Below are positions 25,349 to 33,736 of a stretch of DNA of 54,808 nt, piece by piece. Every line of letters starts with the position of its first letter. The first letter of the stretch is position 1. The DNA is taken from positions 1 to 54,808 of the forward strand of contig JANYEI010000117.1 in assembly GCA_025363205.1 (NCBI GenBank), written 5' to 3'. A model generated the notes under the pieces. That model ran no database searches. It was given only the letters and a program-made list of their open reading frames with translations, and was not told the DNA's origin. This DNA is from Frigoribacterium sp. GTDB lineage: Bacteria; Actinomycetota; Actinomycetes; Actinomycetales; Microbacteriaceae. The position numbers and the translations under genes are program-made.

Positions 25349-26332
25349 ATGGCAAATCTCACCCTTGAGGAAATGATCGAAATCCAGCGCCGGATGATGC
25401 GCATCAGGCTGTTCGACGAGCGGGCCTCAAAAATGGTCAAGCGCGGTCACATCCCCGGAACTGTACACACGAGCATCGGCCAGGAAGCACAGGTTGTCGG
25501 CTCGACGTTTGCGCTGGCTGACGGCGACTACATGTCGGGAAACCACCGCAGCCACGGACATCCAATCGGCAAGGGCTCGCCGCTTGGGCCGCTCATGGCC
25601 GAGCTTGTCGGCAAGGCCACCGGCGTCTGCAAGGGCAAAGGTGGATCCCTGCATCTCGCCGACTTCGCCGTCGGAAGCCTGGGCGAATCGGGCATCGTCG
25701 GCTCGTCGATCCCCATCGCAACCGGTGCTGCATTCTCATCAAAAGTACTCGACAACGGCAAAGTGGCCCTCGCGTTCTTCGGTGATGGCGCAGCGAACCA
25801 GGGAGTTCTGTACGAATCGATGAACCTCGCGGGCACCTGGATGCTCCCCATGATCTTTTTGTGCGAGAACAACCAGTACGCGCTCAGCACGCCGGCGCAC
25901 ACGGTGACCTCAGGGGTCATCGCCGACCGCGCTGCCGGCTTCGGGATGCCAGGAATCCGGGTCGAGAACGGCCAGGATGTGCTCGCCGTCTACGACGCGG
26001 TTAAAACCGCGGTTGACCGCGCCCGTGCCGGCGGAGGCCCGAGTCTCGTTGAAATCGTGACCTATCGCTATAACGAGCACTCCGAGGGGCTTCGCCTCGC
26101 AAACGACTACCGGAACGCCGAAGAGCGTGCGGACTGGTTGAGCCGAGACCCGGTGGTGCTGTTCAGGGACCACCTGATCGCACAGGGCATGACCGTCGAG
26201 CAGATGGATCAGCTCGACGCCGATGTTTTGGCCGAGGTCGATGCCGCGGTCGCCTTCAGCGACGCGAGCCCGTACCCCGAGCTCTCCGTTGCGTTTGACG
26301 ACCTGTACACAGACAAGGAAACAGCAGCATGA
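25349..26332 (+). CDS. TPP-dependent dehydrogenase E1 alpha (acetoin/pyruvate type)
   Basis: A 327-residue E1 alpha subunit of a 2-oxo-acid or acetoin dehydrogenase. The thiamine-diphosphate motif runs from FFGDGAANQG (~residue 143) to FLCENNQYALS (~173). GNHRSHGHPIGKG and GGSLHLAD match the E1-alpha active-site loop. The absence of long extensions and the small size resemble AcoA-type subunits. The beta subunit gene overlaps its stop (ATGA at 26329). With the lipoyl protein and the distant E2 core it forms an acyl-CoA-generating complex, while the neighbouring sugar enzymes suggest an unusual hydroxyketone or oxo-acid substrate. Confidence 0.9.
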   Translation: MANLTLEEMIEIQRRMMRIRLFDERASKMVKRGHIPGTVHTSIGQEAQVVGSTFALADGDYMSGNHRSHGHPIGKGSPLGPLMAELVGKATGVCKGKGGSLHLADFAVGSLGESGIVGSSIPIATGAAFSSKVLDNGKVALAFFGDGAANQGVLYESMNLAGTWMLPMIFLCENNQYALSTPAHTVTSGVIADRAAGFGMPGIRVENGQDVLAVYDAVKTAVDRARAGGGPSLVEIVTYRYNEHSEGLRLANDYRNAEERADWLSRDPVVLFRDHLIAQGMTVEQMDQLDADVLAEVDAAVAFSDASPYPELSVAFDDLYTDKETAA

Positions 26333-27369
26333 GCGTGATGAGCTACCTGGGCGCCATTGGTGCAGCCCAACGTGAAGCGATGGATGCCGATGAGCGCGTC
26401 ATCATCATGGGCGAGGACGTCGAGGCAAATGTCTACGGCACGACCGGCGGCGGCAAGTCACGCTCGGCCGAGGGCGACTTCACCCAGCGGTACGGCAAGA
26501 ACCGCATCCGAAACACCCCGATCTCCGAGGAGGCGATGGTGGGCGCTGCTGCCGGAGCCGCGATGACGGGCCTTCGCCCGATCGTCGACCTCTCCTACTC
26601 CAGCTTCCTCTACATGGCGATGGACCAGTTCATCAACCAGGTCGCGAAGAACCGCTACATGTTCGGGGGCCAGGCGTCGATGCCCGTCGTCTTCCGTTCT
26701 GCGATGTTCTACGGACTCAACACGGGAGCTCACCACTCTGACCGCCCGTACCCGATGTTCATGAACGTGCCAGGGCTCAAGATCGTTGCCCCCTCCAACC
26801 CCACCGACGCCAAAGGATTGCTGCGCTCCGCAGTGGACTCCGATGACCCGGTGCTCATCTTCGAAGCCTGCATCCTCTGGGGCACGAAAGAGGAAGTCGA
26901 CGAAAACGAGTTCTGGATTCCCCTCGGCGTCGCCCGCATCGCCCGCCCGGGAACCGACGTGACCGTTGTCGCTATCTCCGGCTCAGTGCCGGAAGCTCTG
27001 CTCGCCGCGGAGGACCTTGCCCTCGAGGGAGTCTCGGTTGAGGTCATCGACCCACGAACACTCGTGCCGCTCGACCGTAACGCGATCGTGCGATCCGTGG
27101 TCAAAACTGGCCGTCTCGTTGTGGCGGAACCTGCTCACCGCACGTGTGGTGCTGCCGCCGAAATCAGCGCGTACGTCGTCGAAGAAGCCTTCGACTCGCT
27201 CAAGGCACCGATCGTGCGGGTCACGGCCCCCGATATGCAGATTCCGTTCAGCCCGTCGCTCGAAAAGCAGATGTACCCGACGCGCTTCACTATCGCCGCG
27301 GCGATCCGCCGGGTAGCAGGATTAGCGCCAGCAAGCGAGCAAACGCTCCTCGCGGCACTCCACAACTAG
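26329..27369 (+). CDS. TPP-dependent dehydrogenase E1 beta
   Basis: A 346-residue E1 beta subunit of the transketolase-like dehydrogenase family (AcoB/PdhB type). Recognisable segments include IIMGEDVEANVYGTTGG (TPP-contacting Glu), RIRNTPISEEAMVGAAAG, HHSDRPYPMFMNVPGLKIV and the C-terminal swivel domain with VEVIDPRTLVPLDRNAIV. The start overlaps the alpha stop by 4 bp, implying 1:1 translation. A 29-bp gap with a strong AAGGAGA leads to the lipoyl protein gene. Confidence 0.92.
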   Translation: MSVMSYLGAIGAAQREAMDADERVIIMGEDVEANVYGTTGGGKSRSAEGDFTQRYGKNRIRNTPISEEAMVGAAAGAAMTGLRPIVDLSYSSFLYMAMDQFINQVAKNRYMFGGQASMPVVFRSAMFYGLNTGAHHSDRPYPMFMNVPGLKIVAPSNPTDAKGLLRSAVDSDDPVLIFEACILWGTKEEVDENEFWIPLGVARIARPGTDVTVVAISGSVPEALLAAEDLALEGVSVEVIDPRTLVPLDRNAIVRSVVKTGRLVVAEPAHRTCGAAAEISAYVVEEAFDSLKAPIVRVTAPDMQIPFSPSLEKQMYPTRFTIAAAIRRVAGLAPASEQTLLAALHN

Positions 27370-27398
27370 TCGAAACGAAACACAACAAGGAGATCACA

Positions 27399-27641
27399 GT
27401 GGCACGCATCGAAGTTTTGCTCCCGCAATGGGGCATGGGAATGAGTGAAGGGGCAATCGTCGAATGGCTCAAGTCAGTCGGCGACCGAGTCGTTGAGGAC
27501 GAGCCACTCGCGGAGGTCGAGTCGGAAAAAGTCGAAGAGACGCTCGAGGCGCCCGCAACCGGAACCCTCACTGAAATTCTCGTGCAGGCCGGCGAGACGG
27601 TGGAAGTTCGCACTCTCGTTGCCGTCATCGAAACTGACTGA
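27399..27641 (+). CDS. free-standing lipoyl-domain protein
   Basis: An 80-residue protein that is one complete lipoyl domain and nothing else. The modified lysine is predicted as Lys44 in EVESEKVEE, at the tip of the beta-hairpin; PQWGMGMSEGAIVEWLKSVG is the conserved N-terminal half. The GTG start at 27399 lies 5 nt after AAGGAGA. In ordinary complexes this domain is the N-terminus of E2; here the E2 catalytic core is a separate gene at 31899. A lipoate-ligase-like gene at 33737 could be its dedicated modifying enzyme. The protein would shuttle acyl groups between E1, E2 and an E3 encoded elsewhere. Confidence 0.9.
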   Translation: MARIEVLLPQWGMGMSEGAIVEWLKSVGDRVVEDEPLAEVESEKVEETLEAPATGTLTEILVQAGETVEVRTLVAVIETD

Positions 27642-27653
27642 CCTCCACTTCTC

Positions 27654-27692
27654 CATTCACCCTCGAAATTCACCCTAGAAATTCAGCCTAGA
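27654..27692 (+). repeat. three 13-bp tandem repeats
   Basis: CATTCACCCTCGA, AATTCACCCTAGA and AATTCAGCCTAGA follow each other with period 13 between the lipoyl gene and the GlpD-like gene, ending 7 bp before the GTG start. They could be a slippage product, a regulator-binding array or a leader structure. Confidence 0.7.
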
Positions 27693-27699
27693 AAAGATT

Positions 27700-29400
27700 G
27701 TGCACAACATCATGGTGACAGAGCTTCCTCAGCCCACTTCGACAACTGCCAGGGTCTTCGACCTCATCGTGGTCGGTGCCGGAATCAACGGTCTTGGTAT
27801 CGCTCGCGATGCTGCTGCCCGCGGATTATCGGTAGCGCTCGTCGAAAAGGATGACTTTTGCAGCGGAGTCTCTGCATGGTCTGGGCGCCTCATCCACGGT
27901 GGGTTGAGGTATCTCGAACACGGTGAGGTCGCTCTCGTTCGCGAGTCACTTCGCGAGCGGGAGCGGCTGTTTCGGCTTGCACCGCACCTGGTCAAGCCGG
28001 TGTCACTGCTCATGCCCTTCTACAAGCGAAACAAGCGCCCGTCGTGGCTTATCCGCATGGGCATGATCGCGTACGACGTGCTCTCCTTCGACAAAAAGTC
28101 TCCGAGCCACAAAATTCTTTCCACGGCCGACGTCACCGCACGTTTTTCCGGGATGGAGAAGAGCGGCCTTGGCGGCTCGGCGTTGTTCACCGACGGCCAG
28201 GTCGAGTACGCGGAGCGGTTGTGCGTTGAGCTTGCCGTTGCCGCGCGGGCCGACGGCGCGCTCATCCTCACGCACTCCGAGGTCACCGAACTTGTAATCG
28301 AGAACGGGCAGGCAACCGGTGTTCGCTACACGGACCTCATCACCGGTGAGGCTGGAAAACTGCGGGGCCGCGTCGTGATGAATGCGGCCGGCCCGTGGGT
28401 GGACTGGCTGCTTGGCAACCCAAGCGACGCCAGCCTCGCGCCCGCTGCAGCCAAACGCCACATCGGCGGCTCGAAGGGTACCCACATCGTGGTCGACCCG
28501 TTCCCGGGCGCTCCGACCGATGTCGTCTACTACGAATCGCAGTCCGACCAGCGCCTCGTGCTTGTCATCCCGTGGATGGGTCGTTTTCTCATCGGCTGCA
28601 CCGACACGCTCTTCAATGCAGAGCCAGACTCGGCACGTGCCACCGTCGGCGAAGTCGACTACTTGCTGACCGAGGCGAACGCGCTCATGCCGAACGCCGG
28701 ACTCACCCGCGAGAGCGTTCTCTTCACCTACAGCGGCGTTCGCCCGTTGCCCTACGCGCCGGGCATACCGGAGTGGAAGATCCCGCGCTCGCACATCATC
28801 TTCGACCACAAAAAAGAAAACAAGGCGAAGCTCTTCTCGATCATCAGCGGAAAGTTGACGACCTACCGGCAGCTCGCCGAAGACGCGGTCAACATTGCAC
28901 TTCGCGACCTCGGACGGCCGAAGTCAGCGTCACCGACTCGCGGGTTGCCTTTCCCGGGTGCCAGCACCGATAATTTCGCCTCATTCCGCGCACAGTTCCT
29001 CTCCACCAAGATTGTGGAAGCAGACACCGCCGTGCGCCTCATCGACATGTATGGAACGCGGGCAGAACAGATCGTCGCCCTCGTGCAGAAGGACGGTGCG
29101 CTTGGCGAGCGATTCGACCCGTCGTCTCCGGCGATCGCAGCCGAGCTGCTGTTTGCTATCGACTCTGAGGCCGCCAGAACGATGACGGATGTTCTCGCGC
29201 GCCGGATCCTGCTTGCCTTCGAACCGGATCATGGGCTTCTCGGCGCGGCTCGTGCGGCCGAGATCCTCGGTGGCCGGCTCGGCTGGTCGGCGGAGGAACA
29301 GGAGAAGCAAATCGCGGAGTATGCGGTCTGGCTCGATCACCTGGCCGTGCCAGCGTCGATATCCGGTGCGAGCGCCGCCTCGCCTGTTCTCGAGAGGTAA
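27700..29400 (+). CDS. GlpD-like FAD polyol-phosphate dehydrogenase
   Basis: A 566-residue FAD enzyme of the glycerol-3-phosphate dehydrogenase (GlpD) family. The FAD fold is LIVVGAGINGLGIARDAAARG (read as two parts; residues ~22-42), followed by SAWSGRLIHGGLRYLEHGEV, and HIGGSKGTHIVVD plus SGKLTTYRQLAEDAV further on. GlpD oxidises sn-glycerol 3-phosphate to DHAP and passes electrons to quinone at the membrane; the homologue EryB acts on erythritol phosphate. ATG at 27712 is an alternative start. It lies 4 bp before an FGGY kinase gene, a natural kinase/dehydrogenase pair. Substrate inferred to be a polyol phosphate, not proven glycerol. Confidence 0.9.
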   Translation: MHNIMVTELPQPTSTTARVFDLIVVGAGINGLGIARDAAARGLSVALVEKDDFCSGVSAWSGRLIHGGLRYLEHGEVALVRESLRERERLFRLAPHLVKPVSLLMPFYKRNKRPSWLIRMGMIAYDVLSFDKKSPSHKILSTADVTARFSGMEKSGLGGSALFTDGQVEYAERLCVELAVAARADGALILTHSEVTELVIENGQATGVRYTDLITGEAGKLRGRVVMNAAGPWVDWLLGNPSDASLAPAAAKRHIGGSKGTHIVVDPFPGAPTDVVYYESQSDQRLVLVIPWMGRFLIGCTDTLFNAEPDSARATVGEVDYLLTEANALMPNAGLTRESVLFTYSGVRPLPYAPGIPEWKIPRSHIIFDHKKENKAKLFSIISGKLTTYRQLAEDAVNIALRDLGRPKSASPTRGLPFPGASTDNFASFRAQFLSTKIVEADTAVRLIDMYGTRAEQIVALVQKDGALGERFDPSSPAIAAELLFAIDSEAARTMTDVLARRILLAFEPDHGLLGAARAAEILGGRLGWSAEEQEKQIAEYAVWLDHLAVPASISGASAASPVLER

Positions 29401-29404
29401 CACC

Positions 29405-30997
29405 ATGGCGGGAAAATACGTGCTTGCCCTCGATGAGGGTTCGAGCAGTGCGCGGGCCGTGCTGGTGGATACTGAAGGGCAGATCGTCAGCGATTCTTCG
29501 GCCGAGATCACCGCAAGCTATCCGCGCCCATCGTGGGTGGAACTTGACCCGACGTTGCTCTGGGATGCCGCACGAACCTCGATGCACCGCGCCATGACGA
29601 AGGCGGGCGTAACCTCGGCCGAGATCGCCGCGGTCGGCATCACCACGCACCGCGAGTCCTGCCTCATCTGGAACCGCGAGACCGGGCTGCCGATCTACAA
29701 CGCCATCATGTGGATGTCGAAGCAGACAGATGACATCGTGAGCCAGTGGTCGCTCGATGGCATGGATGACGACATTCGTCGCCTCACTGGCGTGCGTAAC
29801 GACTCCTACTTTTCCGCCGGTAAGCTCGCCTGGATTCTCGATCAGGTGCCGGGTGCCCGGATGGATGCCGAGGCGGGAAAGCTCGCCGCCGGCACCGTCG
29901 ACACGTGGTTGCTGTGGAACCTCACGGGGGGCAAATCGCACGCCACGGATCCGAGTTCGGCGTCTCGCACGGCCATGTACAACATTCGTGAGCTGCGCTG
30001 GGATGAGGATCTGTGCGCCCGCTACGGCATCCCAATGAAGCTCCTGCCGGAAGTACTGCCCTCCAATTCGCTCTTTGGCTACGTGGAGTCTTCGCTGCTG
30101 GATGGCACCGGTTCGAGTCCGATTCCCATCACGGCAGTTTTGGCCGACCAGCAGGCAGGACTCTTCGGCCAGGCCTGCTTCGAACTGGGCTCGGCGAAAA
30201 ATACCTACGGCACCGCGGGGGTTCTGACCGTGAACGTGGGGGAGCAGCCCCGAATCATCCCCGGAATGTCGAGCAGCATTGCGTGGCAGGTTGCTGACAA
30301 GGCGGTATACGAGGTCGAGGGGGTCGTCTTCCACTGCGGACAGACGCTGCAATGGCTCCGAGACAAGATGCACATTATCGACTCGGTTGCGCACAGCGCA
30401 AACGCGGCAACGGCGCTCTCCGACAACGGCGGCGTCTATTTCGTACCGGCGTTCGCCGGCCTGTGCGACCCATACTGGGATCGTGATGTTCGTGCGGCGA
30501 TCATCGGGTTGACCCTCGATACCGGTGCCGAACACATCGTGCGAGCCGGTCTCGAAGCGATGGCCTACCAGACCCGCGACAACGTGCTTGCGCTTGAACG
30601 AGGTGGCCTCCCCATTCCGAGCCTGCGGGTGGATGGCGGGGCGATCAGCAATGATTTCCTCTGCCAGTTCCAGGCGGATCTTCTTGGCATCCCCGTGGAG
30701 CGACCCCGCGAGCTTGAGCGCACCGCGCTCGGCGTTGCGCAACTGGCAGGCATCGGCGTTGGCATGTGGAGCGGCCAATCCGATCTCAGCGACGCGTGGC
30801 GTGCAGAAAGGATCTTTGAACCGAAGATTTCGCTCGATCACCGTGAAGAGCTCTACTCCGGCTGGCAGGATGCCGTGGCCGCGGCCAGGTCTGTTGCCCC
30901 GGCTCGCACTTCTCGCGTCGCCAAACTCGTTACCCCAGTACCCCTTGCCGCCGCATCCCTAACCGCAGTGGCAACCGAACTCGTCGCTCATCGTTGA
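29405..30997 (+). CDS. FGGY kinase 1 (glycerol-kinase-like)
   Basis: A 530-residue FGGY-family kinase, nearest in pattern to glycerol kinase. Key segments are LALDEGSSSARAVLVDTEG (phosphate 1), GITTHRESCLIWNRETG, MWMSKQTDD, LADQQAGLFGQACFELGSAK, NTYGTAG (phosphate 2) and VDGGAISNDFLCQFQADLLG (adenosine). It transfers phosphate from ATP to a polyol hydroxyl in the cytoplasm. ATG at 29405 follows the GlpD-like stop by 4 bp. An extended Ala/Val-rich C-terminus of ~40 residues is unusual. EryA of erythritol catabolism is also an FGGY member, so glycerol need not be the substrate. Confidence 0.9.
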   Translation: MAGKYVLALDEGSSSARAVLVDTEGQIVSDSSAEITASYPRPSWVELDPTLLWDAARTSMHRAMTKAGVTSAEIAAVGITTHRESCLIWNRETGLPIYNAIMWMSKQTDDIVSQWSLDGMDDDIRRLTGVRNDSYFSAGKLAWILDQVPGARMDAEAGKLAAGTVDTWLLWNLTGGKSHATDPSSASRTAMYNIRELRWDEDLCARYGIPMKLLPEVLPSNSLFGYVESSLLDGTGSSPIPITAVLADQQAGLFGQACFELGSAKNTYGTAGVLTVNVGEQPRIIPGMSSSIAWQVADKAVYEVEGVVFHCGQTLQWLRDKMHIIDSVAHSANAATALSDNGGVYFVPAFAGLCDPYWDRDVRAAIIGLTLDTGAEHIVRAGLEAMAYQTRDNVLALERGGLPIPSLRVDGGAISNDFLCQFQADLLGIPVERPRELERTALGVAQLAGIGVGMWSGQSDLSDAWRAERIFEPKISLDHREELYSGWQDAVAAARSVAPARTSRVAKLVTPVPLAAASLTAVATELVAHR

Positions 30998-31029
30998 GCT
31001 TCGCGCGAACCGAAAGAAGAAGTGACCAG

Positions 31030-31902
31030 ATGAAAAAAATCGATCCTCTCGCGCTCATTGAACGCGCTCGCGTCGGCGGCTACGCCGTCGGTGGGTTCAA
31101 CATGCACAACGTTGAAACGACCCAGGCCCTCATCCGTGCAGCGGAGCAGTCGAATTCTCCCGTCTTCCTGCAGGTCGGCCGTGCCATCGTTCCCCACATG
31201 GGCATCGAAGAGGCCTACCGGATGACCCGTTACGAGCTGAACAAGTCGAACGCCGAAGCGGTCATCCACCTCGATCACGGCACCTACGACGAGGTCTTCG
31301 ACGCGATCAAGATGGGCTTCGACTCGATCATGTTCGACGGCTCGCACCTTGATTTCGCCGACAACATCGAGGCGACCAAACATATCGTCACCGTTGCCCA
31401 CTCGTTTGGAGTCCCGGTTGAGGCAGAGCTCGGCCGCATCCCGGATGCCGGCAGCGACATCGACTGGTCTGACTACTACACCAGCGTGGAAGAAGCCGAG
31501 GAGTTCGTGAGGAAGACCGGCGTAGACATTCTCGCTATCTCCGCTGGCGTCTTTCACGGAATCACCCCGGAGCGTCCATTGCCGCTTGACATCGAGCGCG
31601 TCACGCTCATTCGTCAGGCCACCAATATTCCTCTTGTATTGCACGGAGCTTCGGGCGTGCCCTACGACGACCTGCGTGCAGCAATCGCGGCCGGTGTGCA
31701 CAAGCTCAACGCTGACACCGATTTGCGTCACGCATTCCGTCGCGGCATTGAGCAGACGTTTGCGCAGGGTGACCGCCAGCTCGAAGTCGCAATGGATGAG
31801 GGTCGTCGCCAGATGATCGAGGCCACGATTGCGAAGATGACCGAATATGGTTGCGTTGGCACCGCGGGTGTCGAGGCTCATTCAACGGCGGCAGCAGCAT
31901 GA
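31030..31902 (+). CDS. class II (zinc) ketose-phosphate aldolase
   Basis: A 290-residue class II aldolase of the FbaA/GatY/KbaY family. GGYAVGGFNMHN (substrate loop), VIHLDHGTYDEVFDAI (Zn His and catalytic Asp), GVPVEAELGRI, LAISAGVFHGI (Zn His) and LVLHGASGV (Zn His) are in order. Such enzymes split a ketose 1-phosphate or 1,6-bisphosphate to DHAP and an aldehyde. The GVFHG segment differs from the common GTxHG. ATG 31030 is preferred over GTG 30994. Its stop overlaps the E2 start (ATGA), so aldolase and E2 core are translationally coupled. Confidence 0.9.
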   Translation: MKKIDPLALIERARVGGYAVGGFNMHNVETTQALIRAAEQSNSPVFLQVGRAIVPHMGIEEAYRMTRYELNKSNAEAVIHLDHGTYDEVFDAIKMGFDSIMFDGSHLDFADNIEATKHIVTVAHSFGVPVEAELGRIPDAGSDIDWSDYYTSVEEAEEFVRKTGVDILAISAGVFHGITPERPLPLDIERVTLIRQATNIPLVLHGASGVPYDDLRAAIAAGVHKLNADTDLRHAFRRGIEQTFAQGDRQLEVAMDEGRRQMIEATIAKMTEYGCVGTAGVEAHSTAAAA

Positions 31903-32585
31903 CCGCGGCTGAATTGATCGCCCAGGTTGGGGTAACGACACCACTGGCCGGAATGCGCCGAACCGCGGCCCGCCGGATGGTCACCGCCTGGGAGGCTCCC
32001 GTTTTTCACCTCGGACTCGAGGTCGATATGACGGAGGCTGCCAAAGCAAAGCAGGTCGTGGCAACCGCGACGGTGACCGATGTCATCATCATGGCCGCGG
32101 CAGCTGCGCTCGGTGCGCATCCCGAGGTGAACGCGCACGTCGGTGACGGCGAAGTGACCCTGTTCGAACACGCGAACATCGGGGTGGCTGTTGCCACCGA
32201 AAAGGGCCTTACCGTTCCAAATGTCTATGGTGCCGAAGCTCTCACCCTTGCCGAGATCGCCGTTCGCCGTCGGGACATCGCCGAGCGTGCGCGCTCGGGC
32301 GGTCTCAAGATGGATGATGTCACCGGCGGCACTTTCACCATTTCCAACCTCGGCATGATGGGCATCGACCGTTTTGACGCCATTCTCAATGCGCCCCAGG
32401 CGGCAATTCTTGCGGTGGGCAGCACACGCCAACGTCAGGTCTGGCGCGACGATGGCCCCGTGTGGCTGCCGATCGCCGAATTCACCCTGACCTGCGATCA
32501 CCGCGCTCTCGATGGTGCGGCAGCGGCACGATTCCTGACCACCCTCGCGGGTGTGATCGCTGCACCGCTGGTTGCCCGACCGTAA
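31899..32585 (+). CDS. E2 acyltransferase core without lipoyl domain
   Basis: A 228-residue 2-oxo-acid dehydrogenase acyltransferase catalytic domain. It starts directly with LAGMRRTAARRM, the beginning of the E2 core, and ends with the active-site CDHRALDGAAAARF (HxxxDG). GGTFTISNLGMMGIDRF is the conserved CoA-side motif. Normal E2 proteins carry one or more lipoyl domains and an E1/E3-binding domain before this core; both are absent here, and the lipoyl domain is a separate gene at 27399. The active residues are intact, so a working split E2 is likely. It is coupled to the aldolase gene by a 4-bp overlap. Confidence 0.9.
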   Translation: MTAAELIAQVGVTTPLAGMRRTAARRMVTAWEAPVFHLGLEVDMTEAAKAKQVVATATVTDVIIMAAAAALGAHPEVNAHVGDGEVTLFEHANIGVAVATEKGLTVPNVYGAEALTLAEIAVRRRDIAERARSGGLKMDDVTGGTFTISNLGMMGIDRFDAILNAPQAAILAVGSTRQRQVWRDDGPVWLPIAEFTLTCDHRALDGAAAARFLTTLAGVIAAPLVARP

Positions 32586-32625
32586 AAGAAGGGGTGCCCG
32601 CACACGCTGCGGGCTCCCTTTCTTT
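32586..32625. terminator. bidirectional terminator
   Basis: GCCCGCA (32596-32602) pairs with TGCGGGC (32608-32614), with A-rich sequence before and CTTTCTTT after, so it can stop both the E2 operon and the convergent SorC gene. It lies right after the E2 stop. Confidence 0.85.
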
Positions 32626-32633
32626 ATGGTGGT

Positions 32634-33620
32634 CTACTTGCTTGGTGTCGCAGGCTCGGCGAGCAGGCGCTCGGCCGTCACGATGTCGGTGACGAGAGTG
32701 TTCACCCACCCGCCACGAACGGCGGCGCGGACAGCTTCGTATTTGCTGTTGCCGCCGGCAACTCCCACGCGGCGCTTCGCCGCTTTGAGCTGGTCGAGCG
32801 TGACGCCAATAACGAGTTCGTCGAGCCCGCTCACCACGGCGTTACCGTCGGCGTCGATAAAACGCAGGTTCACCTGGCCCACCGCCCCAAGCGACTTTGC
32901 GAGGTCGAACTGCTCGGTGCTGAAAAAGTTGTCACCCGCTACAAGCGGGGCAACGATCTCACAATCGCCGATACCGACGAGGGCGAGATCGATGTTGTCG
33001 TGAGCCGCGATCGCCGCTCTGGTATGAGCATCGTGATCAATGATGGCTTGGCGAACGGAGGCCGAGGTGATCACGCCAGGGGCCCGCAAAAACAGCGGTG
33101 TCGCCCCAACGAGGTCGGCGATGCGTTGGGTTGCGCGGGTTGCTTCATGCTCCAGGCGGGGTGGCCCGACATCCCCAAGCATCTCAACGACGGTGATGTT
33201 TCCCGGGTGTCGTACGGGGCGCATAGCCAGCGCCATCTGGCGAAGCGAGCGGCTCCAGGAGGTGAATCCGATGGTCGCAGATTCCCCAGGGAGGGCTTGC
33301 AACACTGTCGCCGCGGCCTGTCCGAGGTCTTTGGTCAATTCGCTCTCATCGTCGTCCACCGTGTCGACCACATGAACCTGGTCGAGCCCGTAGCGCAGCT
33401 CGAGGGCTTCTTCAAGCTCGGCATAAAGCCCATCCGGTATGACGACGACAGTTCGCACGATCTCCGCCTCTTCCGCAGCTCGCAGAAGGCGTGAAACGCG
33501 GGCCTGTGAGATGCCAAGACGGCTGGCGATCTCAGTCTGGCGGATACCACGTGAGTGATACAGTCGGGCAACCTTGGTCATAACCCGCTGATTTTCAACG
33601 TCTAACTCGAAATTCGCCAT
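32634..33620 (-). CDS. SorC-family transcriptional regulator
   Basis: A 328-residue SorC/DeoR(Bsu)-type regulator. The N-terminal helix-turn-helix is GIRQTEIASRLGISQARVSR (~25-44), and the sugar-phosphate-binding domain starts ~55 and contains IGFTSWSRSLRQMA (GxTSWSRSLxxM phosphate-loop pattern) and VGIGDCEIV. These proteins sense phosphorylated sugars. EryD of erythritol catabolism belongs to this family. ATG 33620 follows GGGGAG; the open frame upstream lacks a ribosome site. It sits between the two halves of the locus and is divergent from the lipoate-ligase-like gene, with half-sites in the shared promoter. Confidence 0.92.
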   Translation of the reverse strand: MANFELDVENQRVMTKVARLYHSRGIRQTEIASRLGISQARVSRLLRAAEEAEIVRTVVVIPDGLYAELEEALELRYGLDQVHVVDTVDDDESELTKDLGQAAATVLQALPGESATIGFTSWSRSLRQMALAMRPVRHPGNITVVEMLGDVGPPRLEHEATRATQRIADLVGATPLFLRAPGVITSASVRQAIIDHDAHTRAAIAAHDNIDLALVGIGDCEIVAPLVAGDNFFSTEQFDLAKSLGAVGQVNLRFIDADGNAVVSGLDELVIGVTLDQLKAAKRRVGVAGGNSKYEAVRAAVRGGWVNTLVTDIVTAERLLAEPATPSK

Positions 33621-33654
33621 CCGACTCCCCTGTCGGGCGAGACATGCTCGCCAT

Positions 33655-33680
33655 CGCATAATTATCGCACAAGCGAATAA
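33655..33680. promoter_or_regulatory. putative SorC autoregulatory site
   Basis: Between the divergent SorC and lipoate-ligase-like genes lies CGCATAATTATCGC followed by GCGAATAAG. It contains G(C/A)ATA half-sites like the palindromes at 21351, 25325 and 39961. No clear promoter hexamers are seen. Confidence 0.45.
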
Positions 33681-33736
33681 GATTGAGAAGATCTGTCTTC
33701 TGGTCCGGAGGCAACGTCAAGTGAGGGTAGTGCGCG

